Of a stretch of 15,945 nt of DNA, positions 6,964-14,224 are shown piece after piece. Source of the stretch: RI-283 sp964487925 (GTDB taxonomy: Bacteria; Pseudomonadota; Gammaproteobacteria; SZUA-140). The first letter of the stretch is position 1. Every line of letters begins with the position of its first letter. The stretch spans positions 1 through 15,945 of the forward strand of contig CAZASZ010000047.1 of the NCBI GenBank assembly GCA_964487925.1, given 5' to 3'. The notes beneath the pieces are model-generated. The model was not told the origin of the DNA and made no database searches. It saw only the letters and a list, made by a program, of their open reading frames with translations. The translations under genes and the position numbers were made by a program.

Positions 6964-7890
6964 ATGACGAGCTCCAACCGTCGCCTATCGCCGTTCGGCT
7001 GCGCCCTATTTGCGTTGGCGCTAGTCTTGCCGGCGTTGGCCCACTCAGGTATTCGTGTCACCGCATTGGAGGGGGGCAACAACGAGAGTGTAGTCGCGAT
7101 CGAGGGCGACATGGCGCGTATCGACAATTCGACTCAGGATGGATTTATCCTGATTGATATGAAACAGGAAAAGATCTACGCGGTCAGCGATCGAGATAAG
7201 GAGGTCGTCGATTTAACCTCTCCGGCGCCCGAGCCCTCTGCGCATGCCGAACAGGCTATCGAGAAAATCGGTATGCCCGAGGTCGTCATGCAGCCGTTGG
7301 GTGCCGGGCCGATCGTCTCAGGTTATGCGACTGATCACTACCGTGTCATGGTTAATGACACGGTCTGCTATGACGAGTACCTGGCAACCGGCCCTCTCAG
7401 CAACACTGCCCTAATGCGCTTTGTCCGAACCATGGCGCTGGCGTCCCGAGCGGAAAAAAACGACTTTCTAAGCATCGCCATGGACGAAAAAAATCGCTGT
7501 AGAGCGGCGGATAATCTGGTCGATGATCAGTACCCAACGTTGGGGATACCCATGCGAACAGTCGCCATGGACCAGCAAGTGACCCATCAGATCAATTCGA
7601 TCGATGAAGACGCTAGTTTCGATGCCGGTTTTTTCCGCTGGCCCAGTGACTATCCCGTATATACTCGCCGACAGCTGCAAGATCAGTCGTATTCACGCAT
7701 GAAGTCCATGGGGGCGGACGATCCGACCATCGTTCATCGTACGCAGGCCATAGAGGACATGATCACACAACACGGCAAGCCCGAGGTCAAGGATCTTTCC
7801 GGAACTGGGTCCGCTATTCCGTCGACGCCTCCGGCCGTGCAACCAGCCCCTACGAATGCCGAATCCGGCGTTGCCGGACAGGGCGAATGA
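6964..7890 (+). CDS. Exported protein of unknown function (DUF4412-like?)
   Basis: 308-residue envelope protein. The N-terminus is a classic Sec signal: RR-containing n-region, hydrophobic core CALFALALVLPALA, cleavage expected after ALA before HSG. The mature part opens with beta-strand-rich sequence (IRVTALEGGNNESVVAIEG, ARIDNSTQDGFILIDMKQEKIYAV), a pattern reminiscent of DUF4412/outer-membrane lipoprotein-like beta folds, then GYATDHYRVMVNDTVCYDEYLAT. Two cysteines (in DTVCYDEY and KNRCRAAD) could form a disulfide in the periplasm. The last ~40 residues are Pro/Ala/Gly/Ser rich and disordered-looking. No lipobox is seen. I chose the ATG at 6964 because GAGGAAG (6951-6957) precedes it at good spacing; an ATG at 6949 overlaps the peptidase stop but lacks a ribosome site. 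Its stop overlaps the rnd start. Role unknown; the family link is a weak guess. Confidence 0.8.
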   Translation: MTSSNRRLSPFGCALFALALVLPALAHSGIRVTALEGGNNESVVAIEGDMARIDNSTQDGFILIDMKQEKIYAVSDRDKEVVDLTSPAPEPSAHAEQAIEKIGMPEVVMQPLGAGPIVSGYATDHYRVMVNDTVCYDEYLATGPLSNTALMRFVRTMALASRAEKNDFLSIAMDEKNRCRAADNLVDDQYPTLGIPMRTVAMDQQVTHQINSIDEDASFDAGFFRWPSDYPVYTRRQLQDQSYSRMKSMGADDPTIVHRTQAIEDMITQHGKPEVKDLSGTGSAIPSTPPAVQPAPTNAESGVAGQGE

Positions 7891-9014
7891 AGAGCGACGA
7901 AACGCAGATTCCGACCTATGTTGATACCGCCTCGGGACTCGAGGCCCTGTGCCGGGAGCTTGAGAATACATCCTGGATGGCCATCGACACCGAGTTCATG
8001 CGCGAGAAGACGTATTACGCGCAGCTTTGCCTTATCCAGGTCGCGACAAAAGACATAGCCGCCTGTATCGATCCGCTTGCGATCACGGATCTGTCCCCAC
8101 TTTATAGACTGTTCGAGGACGGCGGTATCGTCAAGATTATGCACTCATGTCACCAGGATATGGAGATCCTATATCAAAGCTGGGGACACCTGCCCGCCCC
8201 AGTCTTCGATACCCAAATCGCCGCGCCTCTGCTCGGTTATCCTCAGCAAATCGGATACGCGCGCCTCGTCGAAGAGCTGCTGGGGATCCAGCTTGAAAAG
8301 GGCCAGACCCGTAGTGATTGGTCGAAACGCCCCCTGTCCCAGGCGCAGCTCGATTATGCGGCGGATGACGTTGTCTATCTGGGACAAATCTACGAACGCA
8401 TCCACGATGAGCTCGAGAAACGGCACCGGCTGGACTGGCTTCACGGCGACTTCGAGCGACTTTCGCAACCGGAACGGTACGAACAACCCCCAGAGAACGC
8501 TTGGCAGCGCATCCGCGCCGCTCAAAGATTGCGACCACGTCAATTGAACGTACTCAAGGCGCTTGCGGCATGGCGCGAGACACTCGCGAGAACGCGAGAT
8601 ATCCCACGCAACTGGCTTTTGCGGGATGAGATTCTCGTGGAGATGTCCTCGCGATCACCCCAGGATATGGATGCCCTACAGGAGATTAATGGGCTCAGCC
8701 CGAAGGCACTGGACCGATACGGCGACCACCTCATTTCCCTGATCCGCTCGGCCCTGAAGGCGCCAGCATCGGCACCGCTAGTCCAACCGCGGCGAGGACC
8801 GAAGCTGGACAAGAAGGATGAGGTCCGATTAGATGCATTGCTCGCAATCGTTGAGCGGAACGCACTGGAAAATGATATCCACTCATCAGCCCTTGCATCG
8901 CGTAAAGATCTGTCTCGACTGATTTTGGGCGAACGAGACCTCGATCTGCTAACAGGGTGGAAAAAAACCATCATAGGCAGTGAGTTACTGGATTATCTAA
9001 ACCTAAACCCGTAG
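7887..9014 (+). CDS. rnd: Ribonuclease D
   Basis: 3'-5' exoribonuclease that trims the 3' ends of tRNA and other stable RNA precursors. 375 residues, E. coli size. The DEDDy active site is complete: D34 and E36 (AIDTEF), D91 (HSCHQDMEIL), Y157 and D161 (YAADDVVYL), with the same spacings as E. coli D28/E30/D85/Y151/D155. The exonuclease domain (~8-200) is followed by an HRDC domain (~216-290: RQLNVLKALAAWRE to ISLIRSAL) and a second, more divergent helical HRDC-like domain to the end. Its ATG overlaps the upstream stop by 4 bp (ATGA), so it is translationally coupled to the exported-protein gene; AGGG lies 3 nt upstream. Last gene of the operon, followed by candidate terminators. Confidence 0.96.
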   Translation: MKSDETQIPTYVDTASGLEALCRELENTSWMAIDTEFMREKTYYAQLCLIQVATKDIAACIDPLAITDLSPLYRLFEDGGIVKIMHSCHQDMEILYQSWGHLPAPVFDTQIAAPLLGYPQQIGYARLVEELLGIQLEKGQTRSDWSKRPLSQAQLDYAADDVVYLGQIYERIHDELEKRHRLDWLHGDFERLSQPERYEQPPENAWQRIRAAQRLRPRQLNVLKALAAWRETLARTRDIPRNWLLRDEILVEMSSRSPQDMDALQEINGLSPKALDRYGDHLISLIRSALKAPASAPLVQPRRGPKLDKKDEVRLDALLAIVERNALENDIHSSALASRKDLSRLILGERDLDLLTGWKKTIIGSELLDYLNLNP

Positions 9015-9065
9015 CACTGCCCCGATTACTTCCAGAATCCGCACAAAGAGAAATAACCCTTGGTA

Positions 9066-9111
9066 GGGTTCCGAGTATGGGGCCTTCGCCCGAACCGGAA
9101 TCCGCCTTTTT
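9066..9111 (+). terminator. Candidate terminator after rnd
   Basis: GGGTTCCG (9066-9073) pairs with CGGAATCC (9096-9103) with one G-U pair, enclosing a small GGGC/GCCC stem, and is followed by TTTTT (9107-9111). The long loop makes it less certain than the hairpin at 9154. Confidence 0.4.
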
Positions 9112-9153
9112 CCCATCGCTCTCAAGGGACTAAATTCAGTTACGGATCACGAA

Positions 9154-9175
9154 ACCGAAAATCTTCGGTATTTTT
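9154..9175 (+). terminator. Intrinsic terminator downstream of rnd
   Basis: Perfect 6-bp stem ACCGAA (9154-9159) / TTCGGT (9164-9169) with a 4-nt loop AATC, followed by ATTTTT (9170-9175). This is a compact Rho-independent terminator that would end the peptidase-rnd operon 140 bp past the rnd stop and insulate the next gene. Confidence 0.6.
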
Positions 9176-9246
9176 CTCGGGACACGATTCAGAAGCGCCT
9201 GCAGTTGCCGCTAAGTAGTCAGCGGGAGTTAAACCAAGGATCACTG

Positions 9247-9660
9247 ATGAAAACCCATATCGACGATGTCCCAAAGCTGCGTACCGAATCCACCTTTATC
9301 GAGGGTCAGCGCTACAATCAGGTTAGGTTGGGTCTGCTGAGACTCGGTGGGCCGATTCGCCTTCCGTTGCCAGGGCTCAGAGGTATGGACCTTATCATCG
9401 ATTCACGGTCTTGGGTGTGCGTTGACCGGACCTTATATGATCTGCCGATCCTGGCCTGGACCGATTTCAACCACCGTCAGCGCAACGGGCTACATGAGCA
9501 GGTTGAGTGTCTGTTGCATTACTACCACGTCCACGCCGACCTGATCACCGAAACAGTGCTGAGCACTATGATGACCATGTTGGCCAACGCCATGAATGAC
9601 GAGTATCCCGTCGCTGAAGTCTGTAAGGTCTTTCCCTTACCGAATAAGAAGGCAGGGTAA
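9247..9660 (+). CDS. Protein of unknown function, 137 aa
   Basis: I do not recognise this gene. It is a soluble acidic-to-neutral protein with no signal peptide or membrane helix. The N-terminal half is beta-like (YNQVRLGLLRLGGPIRLPLPG, MDLIIDSRSWVCVD), followed by LAWTDFNHRQRNGLHEQV and a helical His/Tyr-rich part, LLHYYHVHADLI, with several His that might bind metal. The C-terminus is helical and ends in a basic tail. The ATG at 9247 has AAGGA (9236-9240) at 6-nt spacing; a TTG-initiated longer frame from 9205 is rejected. It stands alone between the rnd terminators and convergent membrane gene (32 bp apart), so it is probably monocistronic. Normal-looking codon use and a good ribosome site make it a real gene. 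Confidence 0.75.
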   Translation: MKTHIDDVPKLRTESTFIEGQRYNQVRLGLLRLGGPIRLPLPGLRGMDLIIDSRSWVCVDRTLYDLPILAWTDFNHRQRNGLHEQVECLLHYYHVHADLITETVLSTMMTMLANAMNDEYPVAEVCKVFPLPNKKAG

Positions 9661-9691
9661 GCTCTCCTTCTCCTCCGGGCTGCCGAGTACG

Positions 9692-10081
9692 CTATTTGGC
9701 AAACATGGCGCCCGTGATGATCACCAGCGCCCTGACAATCAATATACCCAGAGCCTGGCGGCGATGATCCCCCCGACCCTTTTCTTCTCCACGCATCATG
9801 CTACGCGCCGCAGAGATCTGCAGTCCGTAGAACATATACAGCGTCAGCACCAGAATCAGGTGCATCCAAAGCATGAACGACAAGATCTCTCCGTCGATGA
9901 TCAGGCGTTTCCACCAATCATGCGTCAGGACGAGATAGACCGGGAAGGCGCAATCGATGACGATAATGGCCGCCATAACGATCATGTGGAGCTGGCGGAC
10001 CTTGCTCAGATAAAAGGTCACGACCATGATCAGGTACGTCGCGGCCGCAAAGATGACCGTGCCCGGTATCTCCATCAACAT
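9692..10081 (-). CDS. Small integral membrane protein (DUF420/YozB-like?)
   Basis: 129-residue inner-membrane protein with four predicted helices, ~5-27, 31-53, 66-88 and 108-127. Histidines sit at helix ends or within helices: H32, H54, H74, H106. The LHMIVMAAIIVIDCAFPVYLV stretch, the WMHLILVL segment and the DHRRQALGILIVRALVIITG ending recall DUF420 (YozB/CtaM), a family tied in Gram-positives to cytochrome oxidase maturation. The match is by eye only. Its ATG (10081) overlaps the recR stop by one base (TAATG), with GGGAG 11 nt upstream, so translation is probably coupled to recR. It is the last gene of the dnaX cluster and converges with the 137-aa gene. A role in heme or copper handling is inference. 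Confidence 0.75.
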   Translation of the reverse strand: MLMEIPGTVIFAAATYLIMVVTFYLSKVRQLHMIVMAAIIVIDCAFPVYLVLTHDWWKRLIIDGEILSFMLWMHLILVLTLYMFYGLQISAARSMMRGEEKGRGDHRRQALGILIVRALVIITGAMFAK

Positions 10082-10683
10082 TAAAGGTTAAACTCCCTGC
10101 GTCCGCTGATAGCGTGCGAGATCGTACCCGAGTTGACATACTCGAGCTCTCCACCGAATGGAACACCGTAAGCGATCCGACTGACCTTGATCCCCGAGCG
10201 CCGAGCCAGATCAGCGATGAAATGCGCCGTCGCCTCCCCTTCTACCGTCGGATTGGTCGCGAGGATGACCTCCTGAATCTGACCGCCATCCATTCGTTCA
10301 GCTAACAGATCCAGGCCGATATCCTCCGGTCCCACCCCATCCAGAGGGGACAAGTGCCCCATCAGTACGAAGTAACGTCCACGGTAGCTTGTGGACTGCT
10401 CAATTGCTTGTACGTCCGTAGGGGTTTCCACTACGCATAGAAGTCCATCGTCACGACCTGAATCACTGCATAAGTGACAGATTTCGGCCTCGGTCAATGT
10501 CCGGCAGCGGGCGCAGTGTCCAACCTGATCCGCGGCAGCCTGTAGCTGCCTGGCAAGTCGCCGGGCGCCATCTCGATCACGTTCGAGCAAATGATAGGCC
10601 ATGCGCTGCGCCGACTTGGGGCCGACGCCGGGCAGGCAGCGCAAGGCCACTACAAGGCGTTCGATTAAGGAACTGCGGGACAT
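10081..10683 (-). CDS. recR: Recombination mediator protein RecR
   Basis: RecR forms a ring-shaped clamp that works with RecO (and RecF) to load RecA on SSB-coated gaps and stalled forks. 200 residues, the typical size. Domains in order: helix-hairpin-helix LPGVGPKSAQRMAYHLL (17-33), Cys4 zinc finger C57-C60-C69-C72, Toprim domain with LLCVVETPTDVQAIE and later EVILATNPTVEGEAT, and the C-terminal Walker-like YGVPFGGELEYVNSGTISHA. All key residues are present. It starts at the ATG 10683, 10 bp after the ybaB stop, without a strong Shine-Dalgarno, which suggests translational coupling. The gene order dnaX-ybaB-recR is conserved across many bacteria. Confidence 0.98.
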   Translation of the reverse strand: MSRSSLIERLVVALRCLPGVGPKSAQRMAYHLLERDRDGARRLARQLQAAADQVGHCARCRTLTEAEICHLCSDSGRDDGLLCVVETPTDVQAIEQSTSYRGRYFVLMGHLSPLDGVGPEDIGLDLLAERMDGGQIQEVILATNPTVEGEATAHFIADLARRSGIKVSRIAYGVPFGGELEYVNSGTISHAISGRREFNL

Positions 10684-10693
10684 GGCGTTGTCG

Positions 10694-11020
10694 TCAGAAT
10701 GGCAGCTTCATGCCCGGAGGCAGCGGCAGACCACTTGTCATACTCGCCATCCTTTCCTTGCTTTGATCGTCCACTCGGTGCACGGCATCATTGACTGCGG
10801 CTGTCACGAGATCTTCGAGCATGTCCTTGTCATCCGCAAGCAGGCTGTCATCTATAGATACACGGCGCACTTCGTGACGACCGGTCATGATCACGTTCAC
10901 GAGACCACCACCGGATTGACCCGTTACCTCCATCTCGGCAAGCTCGGCCTGGGCCTTTTCCATTTCGGCCTGCATTTTTTGAGCCTGTTTCATGATATTG
11001 CCTAGTCCACCCTTCATCAT
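10694..11020 (-). CDS. ybaB: Nucleoid-associated protein YbaB/EbfC
   Basis: Small dimeric DNA-binding protein that coats the nucleoid and can influence gene expression; structurally a tweezer-like dimer. 108 residues, usual length. Seen: MMKGGLGNIMKQAQKMQAEMEKAQAELAEMEV, the family's N-terminal helical part, then GQSGGGLVNVIMTGRHEVRRVSIDDSLL and the C-terminal DLVTAAVNDAVHRVDDQSKERM block, ending in GLPLPPGMKLPF. A strong Shine-Dalgarno GAGGAG lies upstream. Two adjacent ATGs (11020 and 11017) are possible; spacing (4 versus 7 nt) slightly favours the second, so the first Met may be absent. Lies between dnaX and recR, both on the same strand. Confidence 0.97.
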   Translation of the reverse strand: MMKGGLGNIMKQAQKMQAEMEKAQAELAEMEVTGQSGGGLVNVIMTGRHEVRRVSIDDSLLADDKDMLEDLVTAAVNDAVHRVDDQSKERMASMTSGLPLPPGMKLPF

Positions 11021-11059
11021 GCTTCTCCTCTATAATCGCTACGGTTGTTGATGGCGCCA

Positions 11060-11081
11060 ATACGTCTCGAGAGAGACATAT
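11060..11081 (-). other. Hairpin in the dnaX-ybaB gap
   Basis: GTCTC (11064-11068) and GAGAC (11073-11077) form a perfect 5-bp stem with a 4-nt loop, extended by ATA/TAT after one mismatch. No U-run follows on either strand, so it is not a plain terminator. It may mark mRNA processing or stability between dnaX and ybaB. Confidence 0.35.
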
Positions 11082-11126
11082 GCGTCTGGAATTCTTGATT
11101 GTGATGCATACGAGCTTAAGCGCCCC

Positions 11127-12830
11127 TCAAGTCCCATCTAATGGCTGGATCGAATCATCGACGACCTGTGCATTGAACGCCTCCTGAAGGCTACGGACAC
11201 CCTGATCGGCCATAATCGACGCTTCGGCGCGGCGCAGACGCTCGTCCGTCTCACGCTTTTGTCGTGATGCGGGCGTCTCGGTGCTGGTCACGCCTGTGCG
11301 AATAACCAGTTTCAAGGGCGTTCCGAAATGGGCCTGTACCCGCTCTTCAAGTCGTTGTTGCAAAGAGGGGTTGAGCAGGTGCGCATGCGCGTTGTCCAGA
11401 CACAGGACCAGCTCCTTTTCGTCATGCGACTCCAATACGCAATGGCTGGCGACCATTTGACTCAATCCAGTAAGCCGCAACGCCTGGATGACCGTCGACC
11501 ATTCATCGCTCGCGGGATTATTGGGGGTCTCCGAACCCTCGACGGAGACGGAGGCCGGGGGAGCTTCGGAGGGCACAGTATAGGGAGCCCGGTCTTCACG
11601 CGTATTGCTTGGCGTAGGGGCCGCCGTTTCAGGAGGAAAGGATTTTTCAGGCGGCGCCTGCACTTTACGGCGTACCGGCGCTGGAGATGCATTGGCTTCA
11701 CCTTGCGGAGCAGACCGTTGTTGCCATCCTTCATCCAGGGGTCGAAAAGCGAGCATTCTCAACAGTGCCATCTCCACACCCATTCTGGGATCGGGAGAAA
11801 GTGATAGGTCACGGCGCCCAATGAGCCCGATCTGGTAATAGAGCTGAACGTCCTCTTGCAACATACGTCCCGCCATCTCCCGGATCAGTTCGTGCTGCTC
11901 CTCCATGACATCGTTGCTAGCCGGCACGACCTGCGCCAAGGCGATTCGATGCAATAGGGTCAATAGTTCATCAAGAAGCCGTGAAAAATCGCCGGAAAAA
12001 GTGTCCTTGCGTTCAGCCAGTTCCGCGATGCCGGCGAGCAACGCCTCGCCATCGTGGTCTGCCAACGCATGCACGATGGCGCTCATGGTGCCATCGTCAA
12101 TCGTACCCAGCATGCTCCGTACATCTGCAACGGTCAGGGCCCCGCCCCCAAAGGCCAGCGCCTGATCCAGAAGACTCAATGCGTCGCGCATGCTGCCGTC
12201 GGCGGAACGGGCGATCGCCAACAGGCTGTCGTCATCCCCATCGACGGATTCTTTTTCAAGTATTTGACGGAGATAGTCCCGGATCATCTCAGCCGGTAAT
12301 CGCCGCAAATTGAACTGCAGGCATCGCGACAGGACGGTGACCGGGAGCTTTTGCGGGTCGGTGGTCGCCAACAGAAACATGATGTTCGGCGGGGGTTCTT
12401 CGAGGGTCTTGAGCAAGGCGTTGAAGCTGCTCTTGGACAGCATGTGTACCTCATCGATCAGGTACACCTTATAGCGTCCGCGGGTCGGTGCGTACTGGAC
12501 GTTATCCAGCAGCTCCCTGGTATCCTCTACCTTTGTTCTTGACGCTGCATCGACCTCGATTAGATCGATAAAACGACTTTCGTCCATCTCTCGGCATGCC
12601 GAACAAACACCACAGGGTTCGGCGCTGATCCCTTGCTCACAATTTAGCGATTTGGCAAAGATACGCGCGAGGGTGGTCTTGCCCACACCGCGGGTTCCCG
12701 TAAAGAGATAGGCGTGATGCAGTCTTTGCGTATTGAGTGCGTTGACAAGGGCCTGCAAGACATGCCCTTGTCCGGCAACATCGGCAAAGATTCTGGGTCG
12801 CCATTTTCGTGCTAAAACGTGATAACTCAT
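11127..12830 (-). CDS. dnaX: DNA polymerase III subunit tau/gamma
   Basis: AAA+ clamp-loader subunit that opens and loads the beta clamp and, as tau, bridges polymerase cores and helicase. 567 residues (E. coli tau is 643). Seen: MSYHVLARKWRPRIFADVAGQ start, Walker A GTRGVGKTT (45-53), zinc-binding C64, C73, C76, C79 at the same positions as in E. coli, Walker B LIDEVH (124-129), sensor 1 ATTDPQKLPVTVLSRC with arginine-finger SRC (168-170), and the lid domain with GSMRDALSLLDQA. A Pro/Ala/Ser linker (~375-450) leads to a C-terminal domain of ~115 residues. The ATG at 12830 gives the conserved N-terminus; a frame extended to 12863 is rejected. Shine-Dalgarno is weak (GAG, 7 nt). No E. coli-like slippery A-rich heptamer is seen in frame in the linker. 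Confidence 0.97.
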   Translation of the reverse strand: MSYHVLARKWRPRIFADVAGQGHVLQALVNALNTQRLHHAYLFTGTRGVGKTTLARIFAKSLNCEQGISAEPCGVCSACREMDESRFIDLIEVDAASRTKVEDTRELLDNVQYAPTRGRYKVYLIDEVHMLSKSSFNALLKTLEEPPPNIMFLLATTDPQKLPVTVLSRCLQFNLRRLPAEMIRDYLRQILEKESVDGDDDSLLAIARSADGSMRDALSLLDQALAFGGGALTVADVRSMLGTIDDGTMSAIVHALADHDGEALLAGIAELAERKDTFSGDFSRLLDELLTLLHRIALAQVVPASNDVMEEQHELIREMAGRMLQEDVQLYYQIGLIGRRDLSLSPDPRMGVEMALLRMLAFRPLDEGWQQRSAPQGEANASPAPVRRKVQAPPEKSFPPETAAPTPSNTREDRAPYTVPSEAPPASVSVEGSETPNNPASDEWSTVIQALRLTGLSQMVASHCVLESHDEKELVLCLDNAHAHLLNPSLQQRLEERVQAHFGTPLKLVIRTGVTSTETPASRQKRETDERLRRAEASIMADQGVRSLQEAFNAQVVDDSIQPLDGT

Positions 12831-12843
12831 GAAACAACTCATC

Positions 12844-12860
12844 GCCACGGGCAACGTGGC
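12844..12860 (-). other. Hairpin between 4.5S RNA and dnaX
   Basis: GCCACG (12844-12849) and CGTGGC (12855-12860) form a perfect 6-bp stem with a 5-nt loop, ending 13 nt before the dnaX ATG and just upstream of its weak ribosome site. There is no following U-run, so 4.5S transcription may read through into dnaX; the stem could define the RNA's 3' side or affect dnaX translation. Confidence 0.45.
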
Positions 12861-12870
12861 CAATCAAGAG

Positions 12871-12985
12871 GGAGGCGACCCGCAACCGCCACACCCCGGC
12901 ACACGAATCAGCTGCTACCGCTGCTCCCTTCCAGGCCTGACGGAGTTTACAACCTATCATTGCGGGGGGACCGCAGCGGGCCACC
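12871..12985 (-). ncRNA. ffs: 4.5S RNA of the signal recognition particle
   Basis: RNA scaffold of the bacterial SRP; binds Ffh and, with FtsY, targets inner-membrane proteins co-translationally. On the minus strand, domain IV is clear: GTCAGGCC then TGGAAGG with the GGAA tetraloop (12932-12929), then the asymmetric-loop strand AGCAGC, followed downstream by CGTGTGCCGGG as in E. coli 4.5S RNA. The ends pair: GGTGGCCCGC (12985-12976) with GCGGGTCGCC (12883-12874), 10 bp with two G-U pairs. Length ~115 nt, close to the 114 nt of E. coli. It lies directly upstream of dnaX, a known gammaproteobacterial arrangement. The 3' end is placed to within a few bases. Confidence 0.95.
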
Positions 12986-12993
12986 ATAAACTC

Positions 12994-13013
12994 TTGCGAT
13001 CACATCATCGCAA
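12994..13013 (-). other. Inverted repeat in the 4.5S RNA leader
   Basis: TTGCGAT (12994-13000) and ATCGCAA (13007-13013) are perfect 7-bp arms with a 6-nt loop, between the -10 box and the mature 5' end. It may form a leader hairpin near the processing site or be a regulator binding site. Confidence 0.45.
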
Positions 13014-13021
13014 TGTGCCCG

Positions 13022-13050
13022 AGTATACCCTATGAGGTCAGATGACCCCA
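13022..13050 (-). promoter_or_regulatory. Probable promoter of the 4.5S RNA
   Basis: A TATACT -10 box lies on the minus strand (13027-13022). The -35 region (~13045-13050) is poor. A start near 13015 would give a ~30-nt leader before the mature 5' end, similar to the 24-nt leader removed by RNase P from E. coli 4.5S RNA. No better box is found nearer. Confidence 0.4.
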
Positions 13051-13060
13051 GTCTGAAAAC

Positions 13061-13080
13061 AAAAAATCATGCATCGAGCA
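13061..13080 (-). terminator. Weak terminator candidate after ald
   Basis: Minus strand: a short GTGC/GCAT stem (with one G-U pair) followed by GATTTTTT, six T at 13066-13061, 35-50 bp past the alanine dehydrogenase stop. Stem strength is low, so the call is tentative. Confidence 0.3.
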
Positions 13081-13114
13081 CCCGCCATGTTTCGTTTATC
13101 CGTCGATCGCAACG

Positions 13115-14224
13115 CTACAATACCGCTTCGGGCCGCGTCCATTCCATGCCAATAGACTCTGCAACACCATCGTTGGTCAAGACGCCCCTGTGGACATGGA
13201 GGCCCATGGCGAACCCGGATTCTGAAGACATGGCGTGCTTCAGCCCTTTTTCCGCGAGCAAACGGACATAGGGTAGGGTTGCATTGGTCAGCGCAATGGT
13301 CGCGGTACGGGCGCAGGCGCTCGGCATATTGGCCACACAATAATGCACGACCTCGTGCTCGATAAACGTAGGGGCATGGTGGGTCGTGGGGTGGGAAGTT
13401 TCGACGCAACCACCCTGATCGATCGCGACGTCGACGATGACGCTGCCGGGTTGCATGTCCCGAATCATGCCGGCGTCAATCAATACGGGGCTTCGATAAC
13501 CCGAGCGCAGAGCGGCGGCAATGACGAGGTCGGCGGATACGACGTATTCCCGCAAGGCCCCGGCGCCTGAGTATACGGTCCTGAGCCCTGGCCCGTATAT
13601 CTCATCCAGATAACGTAGGCGTTCATGACTGATATCGAGGATCGTGACATCGGCGCCCATCCCCTTCGCCACACGCGCTGCATGAAGTCCTACGACCCCG
13701 CCACCGACCACGACCACCCGGGCAGGTGGCACCCCCGGAACTCCACCCAGCAAGACACCCCTACCGCCGTGTTCCATTTGTAATGCGGTCGCTCCAGCTT
13801 GAGCCGCTATACGTCCGGCCAATTCGCTCATGGGAATCAACAAAGGCCGCTGTCCGGAGTGATTTTCTACCGTCTCATAGGCGATGGCGATGACACCCCG
13901 CTCAAGCAGTCCGAGGGTCAGGGACGGTTCCGGGGCGAGGTGGAGATAGGAAAACAGGATCTGTCCATCACGGAGCAAGGGGATTTCGGGAGGCTGTGGC
14001 TCCTTGACCTTGACCAGGAGTTCCGCGGCATACGCCTCCACCGAACTCGCGGCAATCCGCGCGCCCACGGACACATAGTCGTCGTCTGTATAACCAACAC
14101 TCAAGCCAGCACTATGCTCGATCCAGACCTCGTGACCAAGCTGAACCAGCTCCGTAACATTGGCCGGTGTCAGGCCAACCCTGAATTCTTGTGGTTTGAT
14201 CTCTTTGGGTACGCCGATGATCAT
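13115..14224 (-). CDS. ald: Alanine dehydrogenase
   Basis: NAD-dependent enzyme converting L-alanine to pyruvate and ammonia, and the reverse; links amino-acid and carbon metabolism in the cytoplasm. 369 residues, normal length. Substrate and catalytic residues match the M. tuberculosis enzyme: R15 (EFRVGLTP), K74, H95 (SYLHLAPE) and D269 (AIDQGGC). The NAD site is GGGVVG (174-179) with D197 closing the second strand (ILDIS). The ending TLPYVRLLAEKGLKHA and the GLHVHRGVLTN block are typical of the family. The ATG at 14224 has AGGG 5 nt upstream and a further AGGAG. It is followed by the 4.5S RNA and preceded by an 80-bp gap after the large surface protein gene on the same strand. No operator seen. 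Confidence 0.97.
   Translation of the reverse strand: MIIGVPKEIKPQEFRVGLTPANVTELVQLGHEVWIEHSAGLSVGYTDDDYVSVGARIAASSVEAYAAELLVKVKEPQPPEIPLLRDGQILFSYLHLAPEPSLTLGLLERGVIAIAYETVENHSGQRPLLIPMSELAGRIAAQAGATALQMEHGGRGVLLGGVPGVPPARVVVVGGGVVGLHAARVAKGMGADVTILDISHERLRYLDEIYGPGLRTVYSGAGALREYVVSADLVIAAALRSGYRSPVLIDAGMIRDMQPGSVIVDVAIDQGGCVETSHPTTHHAPTFIEHEVVHYCVANMPSACARTATIALTNATLPYVRLLAEKGLKHAMSSESGFAMGLHVHRGVLTNDGVAESIGMEWTRPEAVL

Noticed and set aside
6162..7157. 331-codon open frame inside and beyond the peptidase gene
   Set aside because: It is a frame-shadow of the peptidase and the exported protein, with low-complexity Ser/Arg/Pro composition.
9205..9246. Longer TTG-started form of the 137-aa protein
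   Set aside because: The ATG at 9247 has a clear AAGGA ribosome site; the upstream TTG has none.
11420..11720. Programmed -1 frameshift in dnaX giving gamma, as in E. coli
   Set aside because: No in-phase slippery heptamer (A AAA AAG type) is seen in the linker; the only A-run (GAAAAATCC) is out of the needed phase.
12985..13013. TTGCGA plus TTTATG as 4.5S promoter
   Set aside because: The -10 would touch the mature 5' end, placing the start inside the RNA; the upstream TATACT fits better.
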